DNA of 41,645 nt from Dendronalium phyllosphericum CENA369 (GCF_016056275.1 NZ_JAECZA010000031.1:1-41645); one strand, 5' to 3'; counted from the first letter of the stretch, positions 18,113 to 28,348 are shown. Notes: generated by a model from the sequence alone, not told the origin. Translations and numbers: made by a program.

Positions 18113-19273
18113 GTGCCCTTGAAATACGCTCTGGTTCATGAGTGGCTAACACCAAAAGCCACCGGCGGTTCAGAACTAGTTGTAAGGGAAATTCTGAATC
18201 ACGTTGATGCCGATCTTTATGCCCTCATTGACTTTGAATCCAGTAATCCCGAAAGTTATTTGTACAAACGCCAAATTGGTACGACGTTTCTCCAACACTT
18301 TCCCTTTGCCCGTAATGGCGTGCAAAAGTATTTGCCTCTTTGGCCGTTGGCGATTGAACAACTGGATTTGCGACAGTATGACGTAATTCTGTCTTCATCC
18401 CATGCTGTAGCCAAAGGAATCTTGACTAGTCCCGATCAGTTGCATATTTGCTACTGCCACAGCCCAATGCGCTATGCCTGGGACTTGACTTTTGATTATC
18501 TTAACCATAGCAAAATGGGAAGTGGTGCAGCTGGGTGGGCAACGCGGTATTTATTGCATCGTTTGCGTTATTGGGATGTACTAAGCGCCAATCGTGTTGA
18601 TTACTTTATTGCCAATTCACAGCATATCGCTCGCCGTATTTGGCGCTGCTATCGGCGAGAAGCAACAGTCATTTACCCGCCAGTGAATATCGAAGCTTTT
18701 CCTTTTTTTTCTCAAAAGGAGGATTTTTACCTGACAGTTTCCAGGTTAGAGAGTTATAAACAAGTATCTTTAATTGTCAAAGCTTTTAATCAATTGCAAC
18801 GACCATTAACGATCGTTGGTACAGGTTCGGAAATGAAAAAAATTCGTGAAATAGCCAACCCTAACATCAAAATATTGGGATGGCAACCCGATGATGTGGT
18901 AAAAAAATATATGGCTAGGGCTAAGGCATTTGTGTATGCAGCTTGTGAAGATTTTGGCATTGCCTTAGTAGAAGCACAAGCTTGTGGTACTCCAGTGATT
19001 GCCTATGGTGCAGGAGGTGCTTTAGAAACAGTACGAGACATTCGCTCTTGCGGGGATACAGGCACGGGTCTATTCTTCCAGATGCAAACAGAAGCAGCTT
19101 TGGTAGACGCAGTAGAAAAATTTGAAATGTGTCAAGATTTGTTTAATCCTGAGTATGTGCGATCGCACGCAACTCAGTTTTCACCGCAAATCTTCGCACA
19201 GCGTTATTTAGAATTTTTAAATAAGTGCAAAGAAAAAAGACCATCTTTCCCAGGAAGGTCTGGATTTTCGTAA
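18113..19273 (+). CDS. Glycosyltransferase family 4
   Basis: A 386-aa GT-B fold glycosyltransferase, likely cytoplasmic and membrane-associated, adding one sugar to a lipid-linked polysaccharide unit. The N-terminus (YALVHEWLTPKATGGSELVV) has the acceptor-side Gly-rich loop. HICYCHSPMRYAWDLTFDYL is typical of the subgroup annotated in exopolysaccharide loci. The donor-binding end has FVYAACEDFGIALVEAQACGTPVIAYGAGG with the E-x7-E motif. It starts with GTG. It ends about 90 nt before the sugar transferase, same strand, so cotranscription is likely. The donor sugar is not readable. Confidence 0.88.
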   Translation: MPLKYALVHEWLTPKATGGSELVVREILNHVDADLYALIDFESSNPESYLYKRQIGTTFLQHFPFARNGVQKYLPLWPLAIEQLDLRQYDVILSSSHAVAKGILTSPDQLHICYCHSPMRYAWDLTFDYLNHSKMGSGAAGWATRYLLHRLRYWDVLSANRVDYFIANSQHIARRIWRCYRREATVIYPPVNIEAFPFFSQKEDFYLTVSRLESYKQVSLIVKAFNQLQRPLTIVGTGSEMKKIREIANPNIKILGWQPDDVVKKYMARAKAFVYAACEDFGIALVEAQACGTPVIAYGAGGALETVRDIRSCGDTGTGLFFQMQTEAALVDAVEKFEMCQDLFNPEYVRSHATQFSPQIFAQRYLEFLNKCKEKRPSFPGRSGFS

Positions 19274-19364
19274 TTGTTTTGTAGGCTTTTGGCAATTTCC
19301 CCCCAGAAGCACCTCCTTTTAGCTTTAAGATTGGGACTATGTGTGGTGTGGATTATTAAGGAGT

Positions 19365-20126
19365 ATGATGACTGCCCAGAGCTCACTCCTCTCCGGCAAG
19401 CGAGGCCTACGGCAAGACGCTAGAGCGTCTACACGTACTTACTTAAAACGTGGTCAAAAAACAAGGATGCCCAAGGTCAAACCCAAAAGTTTGTCTTTTC
19501 AGGGTTTAAACGGAGAGTTTGCCAAACGACTGTTCGATATAGCGTTTTCGCTATTGGTATTGATTTTGTTCTTCCCCATCTATTTAATTTTGGCCTTGCT
19601 GATTGCTTTAAGCTCAGAAGGCCCAATTTTTTATGTTCAAGAACGGGTTGGTAAAAATTACGAACCCTTTAACTGCATTAAATTCCGAACAATGGTGAGC
19701 AATGCGGATGAAGTCCTAATGCAAATGATGGAAACATCACCCCAATTGCGGCAAGAATTTGAGAGCAGTTTCAAGCTGAAACAAGACCCCCGAATTACAA
19801 AAATAGGTCGATTTTTACGAATTACTAGCTTGGACGAATTTCCCCAATTTTGGAATGTTTTAAAAGGGGACATGAGTGTTGTCGGGCCGCGACCTTTAGT
19901 TGCGGAAGAACTACCAAAGTACGGCGAACACATCGATCAGATACTAACAATCAGACCAGGTATCACTGGATTATGGCAAGTTTCTGGGCGTAACGACATT
20001 CCTTACCCTCGACGAGTCCAAATAGACCTGCATTATGTCAAATTTAGGAATTTTTGGCTCGATTTATGGATAATGCTGAAAACGATTGATGTGGTTGTTA
20101 TCCCCAAAAATAACGGAGCGTACTAA
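19365..20126 (+). CDS. Polyisoprenyl-phosphate sugar-1-phosphate transferase (priming)
   Basis: A bacterial sugar transferase that starts polysaccharide repeat units by putting a sugar phosphate on undecaprenyl phosphate. AKRLFDIAFSLLVLILFFPIYLI is the membrane anchor; KFRTMVSNAD, LDEFPQFWNVLKGDMSVVGPRP and RPGITGLWQVSGR are the catalytic core. AAGGAG lies just before ATGATG, so the start is at 19365 or 19368. Residues after the start (LLSGKRGLRQDARASTR) are encoded by a palindromic dispersed repeat around 19385-19434 that keeps the frame, an in-gene repeat insertion. An alternative start after it is Met at 19467. Confidence 0.9.
   Translation: MMTAQSSLLSGKRGLRQDARASTRTYLKRGQKTRMPKVKPKSLSFQGLNGEFAKRLFDIAFSLLVLILFFPIYLILALLIALSSEGPIFYVQERVGKNYEPFNCIKFRTMVSNADEVLMQMMETSPQLRQEFESSFKLKQDPRITKIGRFLRITSLDEFPQFWNVLKGDMSVVGPRPLVAEELPKYGEHIDQILTIRPGITGLWQVSGRNDIPYPRRVQIDLHYVKFRNFWLDLWIMLKTIDVVVIPKNNGAY
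19385..19434. repeat. Palindromic repeat inside the sugar transferase gene
   Basis: AGACGCT and AGCGTCT (within 19414-19432) form a tight hairpin, flanked by GGCAAGCGAGGCCTACGGC. The composition differs from the gene and matches Nostoc-type dispersed repeats. It encodes extra residues near the N-terminus without a frameshift. Confidence 0.55.
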
Positions 20127-20452
20127 ACAAAAACTCAACTATTATTCTTTGGGGCAGTTTATGCCCCTAAGTATTGCTTGCTTGAAAGTAGTTCCCTTTA
20201 CAAAAACCAAAGCTGTATGAAGTTTTGGCAAAGATTAAAAAACTTATACTAAATTCTTCAATCATCTCAAGTTAAGCTATTTAGGGCTGACTTGTTAAAT
20301 TACGTTTTATTAAGTATATTTGTTGACGGTAAACTTCTGTATCAATCGATTAAGGCCCGTAGGTTTCCCATTAAACAATTTAGCAACGAGCTGCTAGGTT
20401 GTATCAATTAAACTGCAAATATTTCATCAAAGGCAACAAGGGATAATTGAGC
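20127..20452. other. Intergenic before gmd
   Basis: AT-rich, no gene. A small hairpin (GGGGCA 20151-20156 with TGCCCC 20162-20167) follows the sugar transferase stop, but without a T-run. The rest probably carries the gmd promoter. Confidence 0.5.
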
Positions 20453-21532
20453 ATGACGCAAAACAAGCGCGCGTTGATTACTGGTATCACCGGTCAAGAT
20501 GGTTCATATCTGAGTGAGTTTTTGCTAGAGCAAGGTTATGAAGTTCATGGCATTATTCGCCGGACTTCTACTTTCAACACAGACCGCATCGATCACATTT
20601 ATGAAGACCCTCATAAAGAGGGAGTGAAGATGCTTCTTCACTACGGTGACCTCACGGATGGTACAACGCTGCGACGTATTTTAGAAGAAGTCCAGCCAAC
20701 AGAAATTTACAACCTCGGCGCTCAATCCCATGTCAGAGTAAGCTTTGATTCGCCGGAATACACGGTTGATACAGTAGGAATGGGAGTGCTGCGATTGCTA
20801 GAAGCAATCCGGGACTATCAACGACGTACTGGCATTCAGGTACGTTTCTACCAAGCTGGTTCTTCAGAAATGTATGGTTTAGTACAAGCAGTGCCCCAAA
20901 GCGAGACTACACCATTTTATCCGCGCAGTCCCTATGCTTGTGCTAAAGTTTACGGTCATTGGCAAACAGTGAATTACCGCGAGTCATATAATTTGTTTGC
21001 TTGCAATGGCATACTTTTTAACCACGAATCGCCTCGTCGTGGTGAAACCTTTGTTACCCGTAAAATTACTAGAGCAGTCGCTCGCATTGTGGCTGGAAAG
21101 CAGAAAAAACTTTACATGGGCAATCTTGATGCCAAGCGAGATTGGGGCTATGCCAAAGATTATGTCCGAGCGATGTGGCTGATGTTGCAGCAAGACCAGC
21201 CAGACGATTACGTAATTGCCACTGGTGAAACCCATTCAGTACGGGAATTCTTAGAACTGGCATTTAAGCACGTGAATCTCAATTGGCAAGATTACGTAGA
21301 GTTTGACGATCGCTATCTGCGTCCTGCGGAAGTAGACTTGTTAATAGGCGATCCCACCAAAGCCAGACAAAAATTAGGCTGGACACCTTCAGTCACCTTT
21401 GAAGGACTAGTTGCTCTGATGGTAGAAGCAGATTTACAAGCATTAGGTCAAACATCGCCCAATGGAAATGGTTCAACCATTCCTGTCGATATTGCAACTA
21501 TTCGTCAAGAACTGGGCGCTCTTCACTTCTGA
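20453..21532 (+). CDS. gmd: GDP-mannose 4,6-dehydratase
   Basis: Makes GDP-4-keto-6-deoxymannose from GDP-mannose, the first step to GDP-L-fucose. About 359 aa. [19 protein letters not shown] is the family-specific cofactor loop, [15 protein letters not shown] the next block, and SSEMYG plus [18 protein letters not shown] contain the catalytic Ser/Glu and Tyr/Lys. [16 protein letters not shown] is diagnostic. The ATG at 20453 is chosen; an in-frame TTG lies 6 nt earlier. The GDP-fucose synthase gene follows 24 nt downstream. Confidence 0.95.
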   Translation: MTQNKRALITGITGQDGSYLSEFLLEQGYEVHGIIRRTSTFNTDRIDHIYEDPHKEGVKMLLHYGDLTDGTTLRRILEEVQPTEIYNLGAQSHVRVSFDSPEYTVDTVGMGVLRLLEAIRDYQRRTGIQVRFYQAGSSEMYGLVQAVPQSETTPFYPRSPYACAKVYGHWQTVNYRESYNLFACNGILFNHESPRRGETFVTRKITRAVARIVAGKQKKLYMGNLDAKRDWGYAKDYVRAMWLMLQQDQPDDYVIATGETHSVREFLELAFKHVNLNWQDYVEFDDRYLRPAEVDLLIGDPTKARQKLGWTPSVTFEGLVALMVEADLQALGQTSPNGNGSTIPVDIATIRQELGALHF

Positions 21533-21556
21533 TTTACACCCGCACAGGAGAAAAAT

Positions 21557-22501
21557 ATGACCGCCTTAGAACTAAAAAATAAACGGATTCTCGTCACTGG
21601 TGGGTCGGGTTTCCTGGGTCGTCAGGTGATAGATCGGCTAATTAAAGCTGGAGCTGATAGGGAGAAGATTACAATACCGCGATCGCGCGATCGCGATCTG
21701 CGTGTTTGGGAAAATTGCCAACGTGCAGTCGAGCAACAAGACATTATTATTCACCTAGCAGCTCACGTTGGTGGTATCGGTCTTAACCGCGAAAAACCAG
21801 CAGAATTATTCTACGATAACTTGATTATGGGAACCCAGCTAATTCATGCTGCCCATCAAGCTGGAGTAGAAAAATTTGTCTGTGTCGGTACTATTTGCGC
21901 TTATCCTAAATTTACCCCAGTGCCATTTAAAGAAGATGACCTGTGGAATGGCTACCCGGAGGAAACTAACGCTCCCTACGGAGTTGCGAAAAAGGCGCTT
22001 TTAGTCCAACTTCAATCTTACCGCCAGCAGTATGACTTCAATGGTATTTACCTGCTGCCAGTAAATTTATACGGGCCAGAAGATAACTTTGACCCCAGAA
22101 GTTCCCATGTAATTCCGGCTTTAATTCGCAAAGTTCACGAAGCCCAAGTTCAAGGAGAAAAGAAACTCCCTGTTTGGGGTGATGGCAGCCCTACCCGCGA
22201 GTTTCTGTATTCGGAAGATGCAGCGCGAGGGATTGTTATGGGAACTCAACTTTACAACGAATCCGAACCAGTTAACTTGGGGACGGGTTATGAAATCTCC
22301 ATCCGCGATTTAATTACTCTCATCTGCGAACTGATGGAGTTTGACGGTGAGATTGTTTGGGAAACTGACAAACCCAATGGTCAACCTCGTAGGTGTTTGG
22401 ATACTGAAAGAGCCAAGCAAGCCTTTAATTTCACTGCTCAGGTGAGCTTCCAAGAAGGGCTAAAGCATACGATTGAGTGGTGGCGTAAAAACACTGCATA
22501 G
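21557..22501 (+). CDS. fcl: GDP-L-fucose synthase
   Basis: Epimerises and reduces the Gmd product to GDP-L-fucose (314 aa). [10 protein letters not shown] is the NADP-binding loop; [27 protein letters not shown] and [12 protein letters not shown] (catalytic Tyr-Lys) and the [20 protein letters not shown] block identify the family. An AGGAG lies just before the ATG. Tandem HIP1 octamers (21679-21694) encode RSRDRD near residue 43. It is the second gene of the gmd-fcl pair and is followed by a terminator. Confidence 0.95.
   Translation: MTALELKNKRILVTGGSGFLGRQVIDRLIKAGADREKITIPRSRDRDLRVWENCQRAVEQQDIIIHLAAHVGGIGLNREKPAELFYDNLIMGTQLIHAAHQAGVEKFVCVGTICAYPKFTPVPFKEDDLWNGYPEETNAPYGVAKKALLVQLQSYRQQYDFNGIYLLPVNLYGPEDNFDPRSSHVIPALIRKVHEAQVQGEKKLPVWGDGSPTREFLYSEDAARGIVMGTQLYNESEPVNLGTGYEISIRDLITLICELMEFDGEIVWETDKPNGQPRRCLDTERAKQAFNFTAQVSFQEGLKHTIEWWRKNTA
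21679..21698. repeat. Two abutting HIP1 octamers
   Basis: GCGATCGC at 21679-21686 and again at 21687-21694, followed by GCGATC. HIP1 is otherwise scattered singly through the genes. It is in frame in fcl. Confidence 0.9.
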
Positions 22502-22937
22502 TCTGAGTAGGGTGGGTAATACTCACCCTTACTTTTTTGAGCAAAGAAATGAAATCTAATCAGTGTTAGGTTTTAATATTTTAGTTTGATTCCGAAAGAA
22601 ATTTTGATATCTACATTATCTGACAGCATACTTAAAAGTGATGAACAAGATAAGGTAGAAATAACAACTGACAACTGACAACTGACTAATTGTGGAAATT
22701 GTGGAAAACCCAATCTAAGTCTGTTGAAAGCATAGTTTAGCAAGTTATTATCTGTGGAAAACTTGTGGAAAAACCCCCTATTTTTTCCACAGGGTAATTA
22801 TACTTAAGAGGGTTTTCCCCAAAAAATCGTGATTTTTCCACAGAGAAATTTAAATTTAATCAGTTTTTATACTTTACTTAATATTGTTATTTAGCTGTTC
22901 ACTAACCTTGTGATTGCTGGTTATAGTAAACCAAAAA
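22502..22937. other. Candidate chromosomal origin (oriC) with DnaA-box cluster
   Basis: Five exact copies of the 9-mer TTTTCCACA or its complement lie at 22700-22708, 22753-22761, 22764-22772 (complement orientation) and 22783-22791, 22834-22842 (direct). One-mismatch copies lie at 22691-22699 and 22813-22821. They sit directly downstream of dnaA, the usual place of oriC, and are followed by an AT-rich stretch (about 22843-22920) that could unwind. Heptamer repeats (CAACTGA) lie at 22665-22687. No dnaN follows; the fcl gene occupies that side. Confidence 0.85.
22506..22538 (+). terminator. Terminator of the gmd-fcl unit
   Basis: AGTAGGGTG pairs with CACCC(T)TACT (one-base bulge), then TTTTTT. 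It starts 5 nt after the fcl stop codon. Confidence 0.7.
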
Positions 22938-24329
22938 TTATTTTCCCGATGACTTTTGGGAACGGCTAGTCATGTTGATGCGATCGCTCAGTTGACGTAA
23001 GGTTTGTGCTAAATTGCGATCGCTTTCCCTCAGTTGGTTAATTTTCTCATAACTGTAGATCACCGTTGTATGATCTTTGCCCCCAAACTCTTCACCAATT
23101 CTCGGCAAACTCAGACCGGTATGTTGGCGCATTAAATACATACCTATTTGACGCGCCCAGCTAATTTCTCGTCGCCGCGAGTTACTTTTGAGGTCTTCAA
23201 TTGAAACATCAAAAGCATCAGCAACAACGGTTAAAATTGCTTCTGATGTAGCTTCTACTTTTTCGCTTGGTGTTTCTAAAACTGGTGCAATATTTTCCAC
23301 CGTCATCGGTAAACCCCAAATAGAAATATAGGCTACTGCCCGAATTAAAGCTCCTTCTAATTCACGAATATTAGAAGTAAAGTGAGAAGCAATATATTCA
23401 ATTACATCTCTAGGTAGACGAATATTTTCGTATTCAGCTTTTTTTTGGAGAATTGCCATCCTCGTTTCTAAATCTGGAGTTTGAATATCAGCAATCAAAC
23501 CCATAGAAAACCGAGAACACAAACGTTCTTGCAAACTAGGAATTTGATTCGGAGGACGGTCGGAAGCAATCACAACTTGCTTGCCAGCTTCATGTAAAGT
23601 ATTAAAAGTATGAAAAAATTCTTCTTGGGTATATTCCTTACCTTCAATAAATTGAATATCATCTACTAGCAACACATCAGCAGCGCGGTAATGCTCCCGA
23701 AAACTTTGCATACTATCATTGCGAATTGCTGTAATTAAATCGTTAGTAAACTGCTCTGTAGAAACATAAAATATTTTAGAATTGGGATAAATTTCCCAGC
23801 GATAATGACCAATAGCCTGCATGAGGTGAGTTTTTCCCAAGCCTACACCACCGCATAAAAACAAAGGATTAAACTCTTTGCCTGGAGATTCAGCCACAGC
23901 TAAAGATGCTGCATGAGCCATCCGATTATTAGCTCCAACTACAAAACGAGAAAAGACATATTTAGAGTTTAATTCGCTAGTTGCTTGTCCTTTTTTAGGA
24001 ACACTTTCAGGAACAATAGTTTGGTTTGGAGATTCCCAAGAAACGTCTGGCTCATCCAAATGAGCGACTTCATCGCCGCGATCGACGGTAATATAAATTT
24101 CTACAGGATGACCTAGGATATCTGCTACTACATGAGCAATGGTGTTAATGTAATATTTTTGTAACCAATTACGAGCAAAAGGATTAGGAGTAATTATTAC
24201 CAAGCAGTTGTTTTCCAATTGCTTTGCACTGGCAGTTTTAATCCAAGTTTCAAAGGTGGGGCGAGATAATTCTATTTGTAAGCGCTCTAGCACCTGACTC
24301 CAAAGACTGTCAATGGGTATTGCCATCAT
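22938..24329 (-). CDS. dnaA: Chromosomal replication initiator DnaA
   Basis: A 463-aa AAA+ ATPase that binds DnaA boxes and melts oriC. Domain I is at about 8-80 and a linker at about 85-125. The AAA+ core has the Walker A loop [10 protein letters not shown] (about 159-168), Walker [10 protein letters not shown] (about 219-227) and SRFSMGL with the arginine finger. The C-terminal DNA-binding domain carries [20 protein letters not shown] and [15 protein letters not shown], the DnaA signature. The linker is short, as in other cyanobacteria. The box cluster lies directly downstream. Starts at either of two ATGs. Confidence 0.98.
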   Translation of the reverse strand: MMAIPIDSLWSQVLERLQIELSRPTFETWIKTASAKQLENNCLVIITPNPFARNWLQKYYINTIAHVVADILGHPVEIYITVDRGDEVAHLDEPDVSWESPNQTIVPESVPKKGQATSELNSKYVFSRFVVGANNRMAHAASLAVAESPGKEFNPLFLCGGVGLGKTHLMQAIGHYRWEIYPNSKIFYVSTEQFTNDLITAIRNDSMQSFREHYRAADVLLVDDIQFIEGKEYTQEEFFHTFNTLHEAGKQVVIASDRPPNQIPSLQERLCSRFSMGLIADIQTPDLETRMAILQKKAEYENIRLPRDVIEYIASHFTSNIRELEGALIRAVAYISIWGLPMTVENIAPVLETPSEKVEATSEAILTVVADAFDVSIEDLKSNSRRREISWARQIGMYLMRQHTGLSLPRIGEEFGGKDHTTVIYSYEKINQLRESDRNLAQTLRQLSDRINMTSRSQKSSGK

Positions 24330-24496
24330 TTACCACCTTTGCTGCTAATCGTCACAATAGAAGATGTAAGCAAGCACCAATTTAGCATTCAATCAGCCCT
24401 AGACCTGAGACAAACTTTTGAGTTGTAATCATTCTGGGACAAACCCGGTAGGCAATATCCTACCACCCACTGACCAGCACGGAGAAGCAAAGACAC

Positions 24497-25771
24497 ATGA
24501 AGACAACAGAGCATAACTTGGAAGTCCAAGATATTGATACACAGGGTTTACTCCCAAGGAGGGGATCGACCGGTATTATCTTGATGCTATTTAGTGGGAT
24601 AGCAGCGGTGTTCCTAGAGAGTTGCTCTCTTCTATCTGCCAAAACCTTTGAAACTCGAACCAATGAATCTCAGTCTCAGGTTTTAGACCAACAGGCAAAT
24701 AACACTAATAATCCGGCAATTGTTCCTCCAGCAATTTTTTCATCGTCGGGAGATCCTAACTTTGTAGTCAAAGTGGTGCAACAAGTGGGAAGTGCGGTAG
24801 TTCGGATTGATTCTTCTAAAACAGTCACTTCTCAGATTCCCGACGAATTTAACGATCCATTTTTGCGACGATTTTTTAGGGACGTACCATCGCAGCCTAG
24901 ACAGAGAGTTGAGCGGGGTAGCGGTTCTGGATTTATCATTAATTCCTCAGGCCAAATTGTGACTAATTCCCATGTGGTAGATGGTGCGGATAGTGTAACC
25001 GTCACCTTGAAGGATGGCAGGACTTTTGATGGCAAAGTACTAGGCGAAGATCCGCTAACGGATGTAGCTTTAATTAAAATTAATGCTAATAATCTGCCAA
25101 CCTTGTCCATGGGTAACTCCGAGGGTTTACAACCAGGAGAAGCAGTAATCGCAATTGGCAATCCTTTAGGTTTAAACAACACTGTCACCTCTGGGATTAT
25201 TAGTGCTACAGGTCGCTCTGGTAGTGACATCGGTGCTAGCGACAAGCGGGTTGACTATCTGCAAACAGATGCTGCAATTAACCCTGGTAATTCTGGCGGG
25301 CCGTTGCTGAATGCTCGCGGGCAAGTAATTGGCATGAACACAGCCATTATCCGAGGCGCTCAAGGTTTGGGATTCGCCATTCCCATTAACACTGTGCAAA
25401 GAATTGCTCAAGAATTAATTGCTAAAGGTAGAGTCGAGCATCCTTATTTAGGTATTCAGATGGTGACATTGACACCAGAAATTAAACAAAGAATACAAGA
25501 GAGAGCAGGCGATCGCATCAATCTCAAAACAGATAATGGCGTTTTGTTAATTAGTGTCGTCCCTCGCTCTCCAGCGGCTGTGGCAGGACTACGAACTGGT
25601 GATGTAATTCAACGCATTAATAATCAATCTGTAACTAAAATTGAAGAAGTACAAAAGCTTGTAGAAAGTAGCAAAATTGGCAGTCCTTTACAAATACAAG
25701 TAGAACGCAATGGGCAAACAACAGCAGTAGCTGTCAGTCCTGCACCTTTACCAGTGCGCCAAGAAAGCTGA
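24497..25771 (+). CDS. HtrA/Deg-type serine protease (HhoA/HhoB/HtrA family)
   Basis: A 424-aa periplasmic or membrane-anchored protease for protein quality control. A hydrophobic segment at about 26-45 ends in FLESCSLL, which looks like a lipobox but with Glu where a small residue is usual, so anchoring is uncertain. The catalytic triad is H159 (TNSHVV), D189 (LTDVALI) and S266 (NPGNSGGP). One PDZ domain follows at about 320-418 ([22 protein letters not shown]). One PDZ and this length fit the cyanobacterial Hho group. GGAGA precedes the ATG. It is divergent from dnaA. Confidence 0.92.
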   Translation: MKTTEHNLEVQDIDTQGLLPRRGSTGIILMLFSGIAAVFLESCSLLSAKTFETRTNESQSQVLDQQANNTNNPAIVPPAIFSSSGDPNFVVKVVQQVGSAVVRIDSSKTVTSQIPDEFNDPFLRRFFRDVPSQPRQRVERGSGSGFIINSSGQIVTNSHVVDGADSVTVTLKDGRTFDGKVLGEDPLTDVALIKINANNLPTLSMGNSEGLQPGEAVIAIGNPLGLNNTVTSGIISATGRSGSDIGASDKRVDYLQTDAAINPGNSGGPLLNARGQVIGMNTAIIRGAQGLGFAIPINTVQRIAQELIAKGRVEHPYLGIQMVTLTPEIKQRIQERAGDRINLKTDNGVLLISVVPRSPAAVAGLRTGDVIQRINNQSVTKIEEVQKLVESSKIGSPLQIQVERNGQTTAVAVSPAPLPVRQES

Positions 25772-25773
25772 AG

Positions 25774-25803
25774 AGACGCGATTAACCCTTGTCTGTACAA
25801 TGG
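25774..25803. repeat. Dispersed repeat fragment related to 1014-1061
   Basis: GACGCGATTAA and CTGTACAATG, parts of the 24-nt repeat unit, here rearranged as an inverted copy between the protease and def genes. Confidence 0.6.
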
Positions 25804-25826
25804 TCAATATTTAAGGAGTTTTACCG

Positions 25827-26360
25827 ATGGCTGAATTAACGCCAATCATTCAATTGGGCAACCCTGTACTGCGTCAAAAAGCTGCCTGGGTTGACAATGT
25901 TAGCGATGAAAGTGTTCAACAACTAATTGATGATTTAATCGCTACAGTTGCCAAGGCTAATGGCGTGGGAATTGCTGCACCTCAAATAGCAGAACAAAAA
26001 CGTTTATTTATTGTGGCTTCTCGTCCTAATCCTAGGTATCCCAACGCGCCGGAAATGGAACCTACTGCGATGATTAACCCTAAGATAGTTGCTCGTTCAA
26101 CTGAGGTTGTAAAGGGTTGGGAAGGTTGTTTGAGCGTTCCCGGTATTAGGGGATTAGTTCCCAGATATCAAGCAATTGAAGTTGAATACACTGACCGCTA
26201 TGGCAAGTTACAAAAACAAGAATTTACTGATTTTGTCGCGCGGATATTTCAGCATGAATACGACCATCTTGATGGTATCGTCTTTGTAGACCGCCTGGAA
26301 AATAGTCTCGATATGATTACCGAGCAAGAATACCAAAACCGAGTAGTTAACAAGACTTAA
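25827..26360 (+). CDS. def: Peptide deformylase
   Basis: Removes the formyl group from the starting Met of new proteins. 177 aa. All three motifs are intact: GVGIAAPQI (about 47-54), GWEGCLSVPG (C101 metal ligand) and QHEYDHLDG (H143, E144, H147). An insertion between motifs 1 and 2 (SRPNPRYPNAPEMEPT) is common in cyanobacterial type 1B enzymes. TTAAGGAG precedes the ATG at a good distance. Confidence 0.95.
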   Translation: MAELTPIIQLGNPVLRQKAAWVDNVSDESVQQLIDDLIATVAKANGVGIAAPQIAEQKRLFIVASRPNPRYPNAPEMEPTAMINPKIVARSTEVVKGWEGCLSVPGIRGLVPRYQAIEVEYTDRYGKLQKQEFTDFVARIFQHEYDHLDGIVFVDRLENSLDMITEQEYQNRVVNKT

Positions 26361-26453
26361 TCCAATATAATTCTCAAGGATGAGATTCAACACCAAACCT
26401 TAAGTTATATTTAACCTATTGTTAACCTTGTTTGTGGTGCAACTATCGGTTAA

Positions 26454-27608
26454 ATGACACAAATTATCAGTAGTCGCGTATTAAGTCCGCAGCCAAAAAT
26501 GTCTCCTGACTTAATTCCTGCTCAACGTCAAAGCGATGAAGTCACAGATAAAAAAAATACCACCGAGGCAGTTACATCAAAATTGCAACTGCCTGCTGGT
26601 GGAATGCAAATAGTCCATACAACCAATGGGCGCATACGCATTCGTGCTACTGATGCTAGTTCAAATATAAAACTAGAAACTATAGCCCAAAGTTTGCGGC
26701 AATACCAAGGAGTGAAAGCTGCTAATCAGCAAACAGGCAGTTTGGTAGTTACCTTTGATGAAAATTTGGTGACATTGCCGCAGATATTGAAGGTACTTCA
26801 ACAATTTGATATTCAACAGGCCGATTCGCCAGATTCACTCAGCAATATAGATCCTTTTGCGCCGTGGAAATCTCTTAATTTTTGGAAAGAGCAGTCTATT
26901 TCCTTGATCCCCTTGATGACAGGGTTGGCGGTGACAGGAGGACTGGGAATCAGCGGTTTGGCAGCGATTCCAGTCTATATGATTACCTCAAATGTAACTC
27001 GTCGGGCGATCGACTATCTAGAGCCACAATTTTCGACATCAGAAGGCAGTAAGAATTCCGATTCTGTTACGGTAACAAAATCGTCCCAGCCTTCCTTATC
27101 AACAAACGATCGCCAAGTAGAACCCCCATCACAAAACGATCGAGATCGGGACACAGCAGTTGCTTACAAAGTTGTACATACAATACCTGGAAGGATTAGG
27201 TTTCATATACCTCAGATCGCTCAAGATCGTGCCTATGCAAAGCGACTTGAGAGGTTGCTCAAAACAGATCCCCAAGTTATCAATGTGCGTTTGAATAGCG
27301 ATGCAGCATCAATTGCAATCGCCTATCAGCCTAATAGTGTGACTTTAACTCATTGGGTGAGTCTGATGGAATCAGCTTTAGAGACGAACCCACCCACACA
27401 TCCGATTCAGACAATAAATGAGCAAGTATCTTTAGAACCAGTAAATCAACCTGATGAATCTATAACTCTAGAACCAATAAGTCAGCCTGATGAAAATATA
27501 GACGCAACAGCTGAGAATCCAACCTTTGATTTATCGAGCTTATGGGCTGAGATGAAATCTCCAGGGCTGTCTTTTTCCTTAGCCTATTTGGCGAACTTTT
27601 CGTTATAG
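26454..27608 (+). CDS. Membrane protein with two HMA_2-like domains
   Basis: A 384-aa protein, first of the five-gene metal-ATPase block. Domain 1 at about 51-118 (VHTTNGRIRIRATD) and domain 2 at about 237-308 (VVHTIPGRIRFHIPQIAQD) both follow the pattern of the heavy-metal-associated domain 2 family; neither has the CxxC metal site of classical HMA domains. Between them lies a glycine-rich hydrophobic stretch (about 147-177). Near the end, a 12-residue unit is repeated (SLEPVNQPDESI then TLEPISQPDENI), then a short segment LSFSLAYLANFSL. No Cys is present at all. It lies 35 nt before the next gene. Probably a membrane partner of the ATPase; the metal is unknown. Confidence 0.75.
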   Translation: MTQIISSRVLSPQPKMSPDLIPAQRQSDEVTDKKNTTEAVTSKLQLPAGGMQIVHTTNGRIRIRATDASSNIKLETIAQSLRQYQGVKAANQQTGSLVVTFDENLVTLPQILKVLQQFDIQQADSPDSLSNIDPFAPWKSLNFWKEQSISLIPLMTGLAVTGGLGISGLAAIPVYMITSNVTRRAIDYLEPQFSTSEGSKNSDSVTVTKSSQPSLSTNDRQVEPPSQNDRDRDTAVAYKVVHTIPGRIRFHIPQIAQDRAYAKRLERLLKTDPQVINVRLNSDAASIAIAYQPNSVTLTHWVSLMESALETNPPTHPIQTINEQVSLEPVNQPDESITLEPISQPDENIDATAENPTFDLSSLWAEMKSPGLSFSLAYLANFSL

Positions 27609-27643
27609 ACGGTTCCCCAAGTTGGGAACACTGGAGGACAAAG

Positions 27644-28348
27644 ATGGATAGTTCCACATCTTCATCAACATTGCAACCAGAACAAACTTCGACAATTGCG
27701 ACACAAAAAAATCACATCTGGAAGCAGATTGTCAAGTTAGTTATCAAGTTCGTTTTTAGAATTGCTCGTGCATTTCCGGGATTTACCTTGGCTGAAATCA
27801 GCGAAGATCCCCAATCCCAGCAACATCTTCTAAAATTGTTTCAACAAGAACACTGGGCGTTCGCTCCCCAAGTGAGTCCTGAAGCAGGGACTATTATCAT
27901 TACCTGTAAACCAGAGGTAATGTCAGAAGAGATGCGAGCTTTGCTAAAGCAGTTGGCTACTGTATTGAATTCACAAAACAAAGCAGAAGAAAATATTGAA
28001 AAGCCAACTACAACTTCAGATTCAGAACCTCAGTCTGTAGCTCATCCTCAAACAACCAAGCAACCTGTAAAAGTTGACTACAGCATTGCTCATGCAATTC
28101 CAGGACGAGTGCGGTTTCACATACCTCAAATTGCTTGCGATCCCAAATACGTCCAACGTCTAGAGACTTTACTCAAAGCAGATCCAACAGTGAAGATTGA
28201 GCGAGTTAATAAAGATGCAGCATCAATTGTTATTGCTTATGAAACTGGAATGCTTCGGGATGCTAAAAAGCGAGTACAAAAACGCTTTACACCAGTAGTA
28301 TCCCATCTAGTCAGTCTAATTCAGTCCGCTGCGATCGCCGCAGGATGA
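27644..28348 (+). CDS. HMA_2-like domain protein
   Basis: A 234-aa protein. The first 110 residues carry a basic, hydrophobic N-part (WKQIVKLVIKFVFRIARAF) and a mixed alpha/beta region (AGTIIITCKPEVMSEEM) that may be a diverged HMA-type fold. The C-part (about 145-210) is a clear HMA_2-like domain (SIAHAIPGRVRFHIPQIACD), close in sequence to domain 2 of the preceding protein, suggesting duplication. No CxxC. GGAGGA stands before the ATG. A G-rich and heptamer repeat tract (28349-28436) separates it from the ATPase gene. Confidence 0.75.
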   Translation: MDSSTSSSTLQPEQTSTIATQKNHIWKQIVKLVIKFVFRIARAFPGFTLAEISEDPQSQQHLLKLFQQEHWAFAPQVSPEAGTIIITCKPEVMSEEMRALLKQLATVLNSQNKAEENIEKPTTTSDSEPQSVAHPQTTKQPVKVDYSIAHAIPGRVRFHIPQIACDPKYVQRLETLLKADPTVKIERVNKDAASIVIAYETGMLRDAKKRVQKRFTPVVSHLVSLIQSAAIAAG

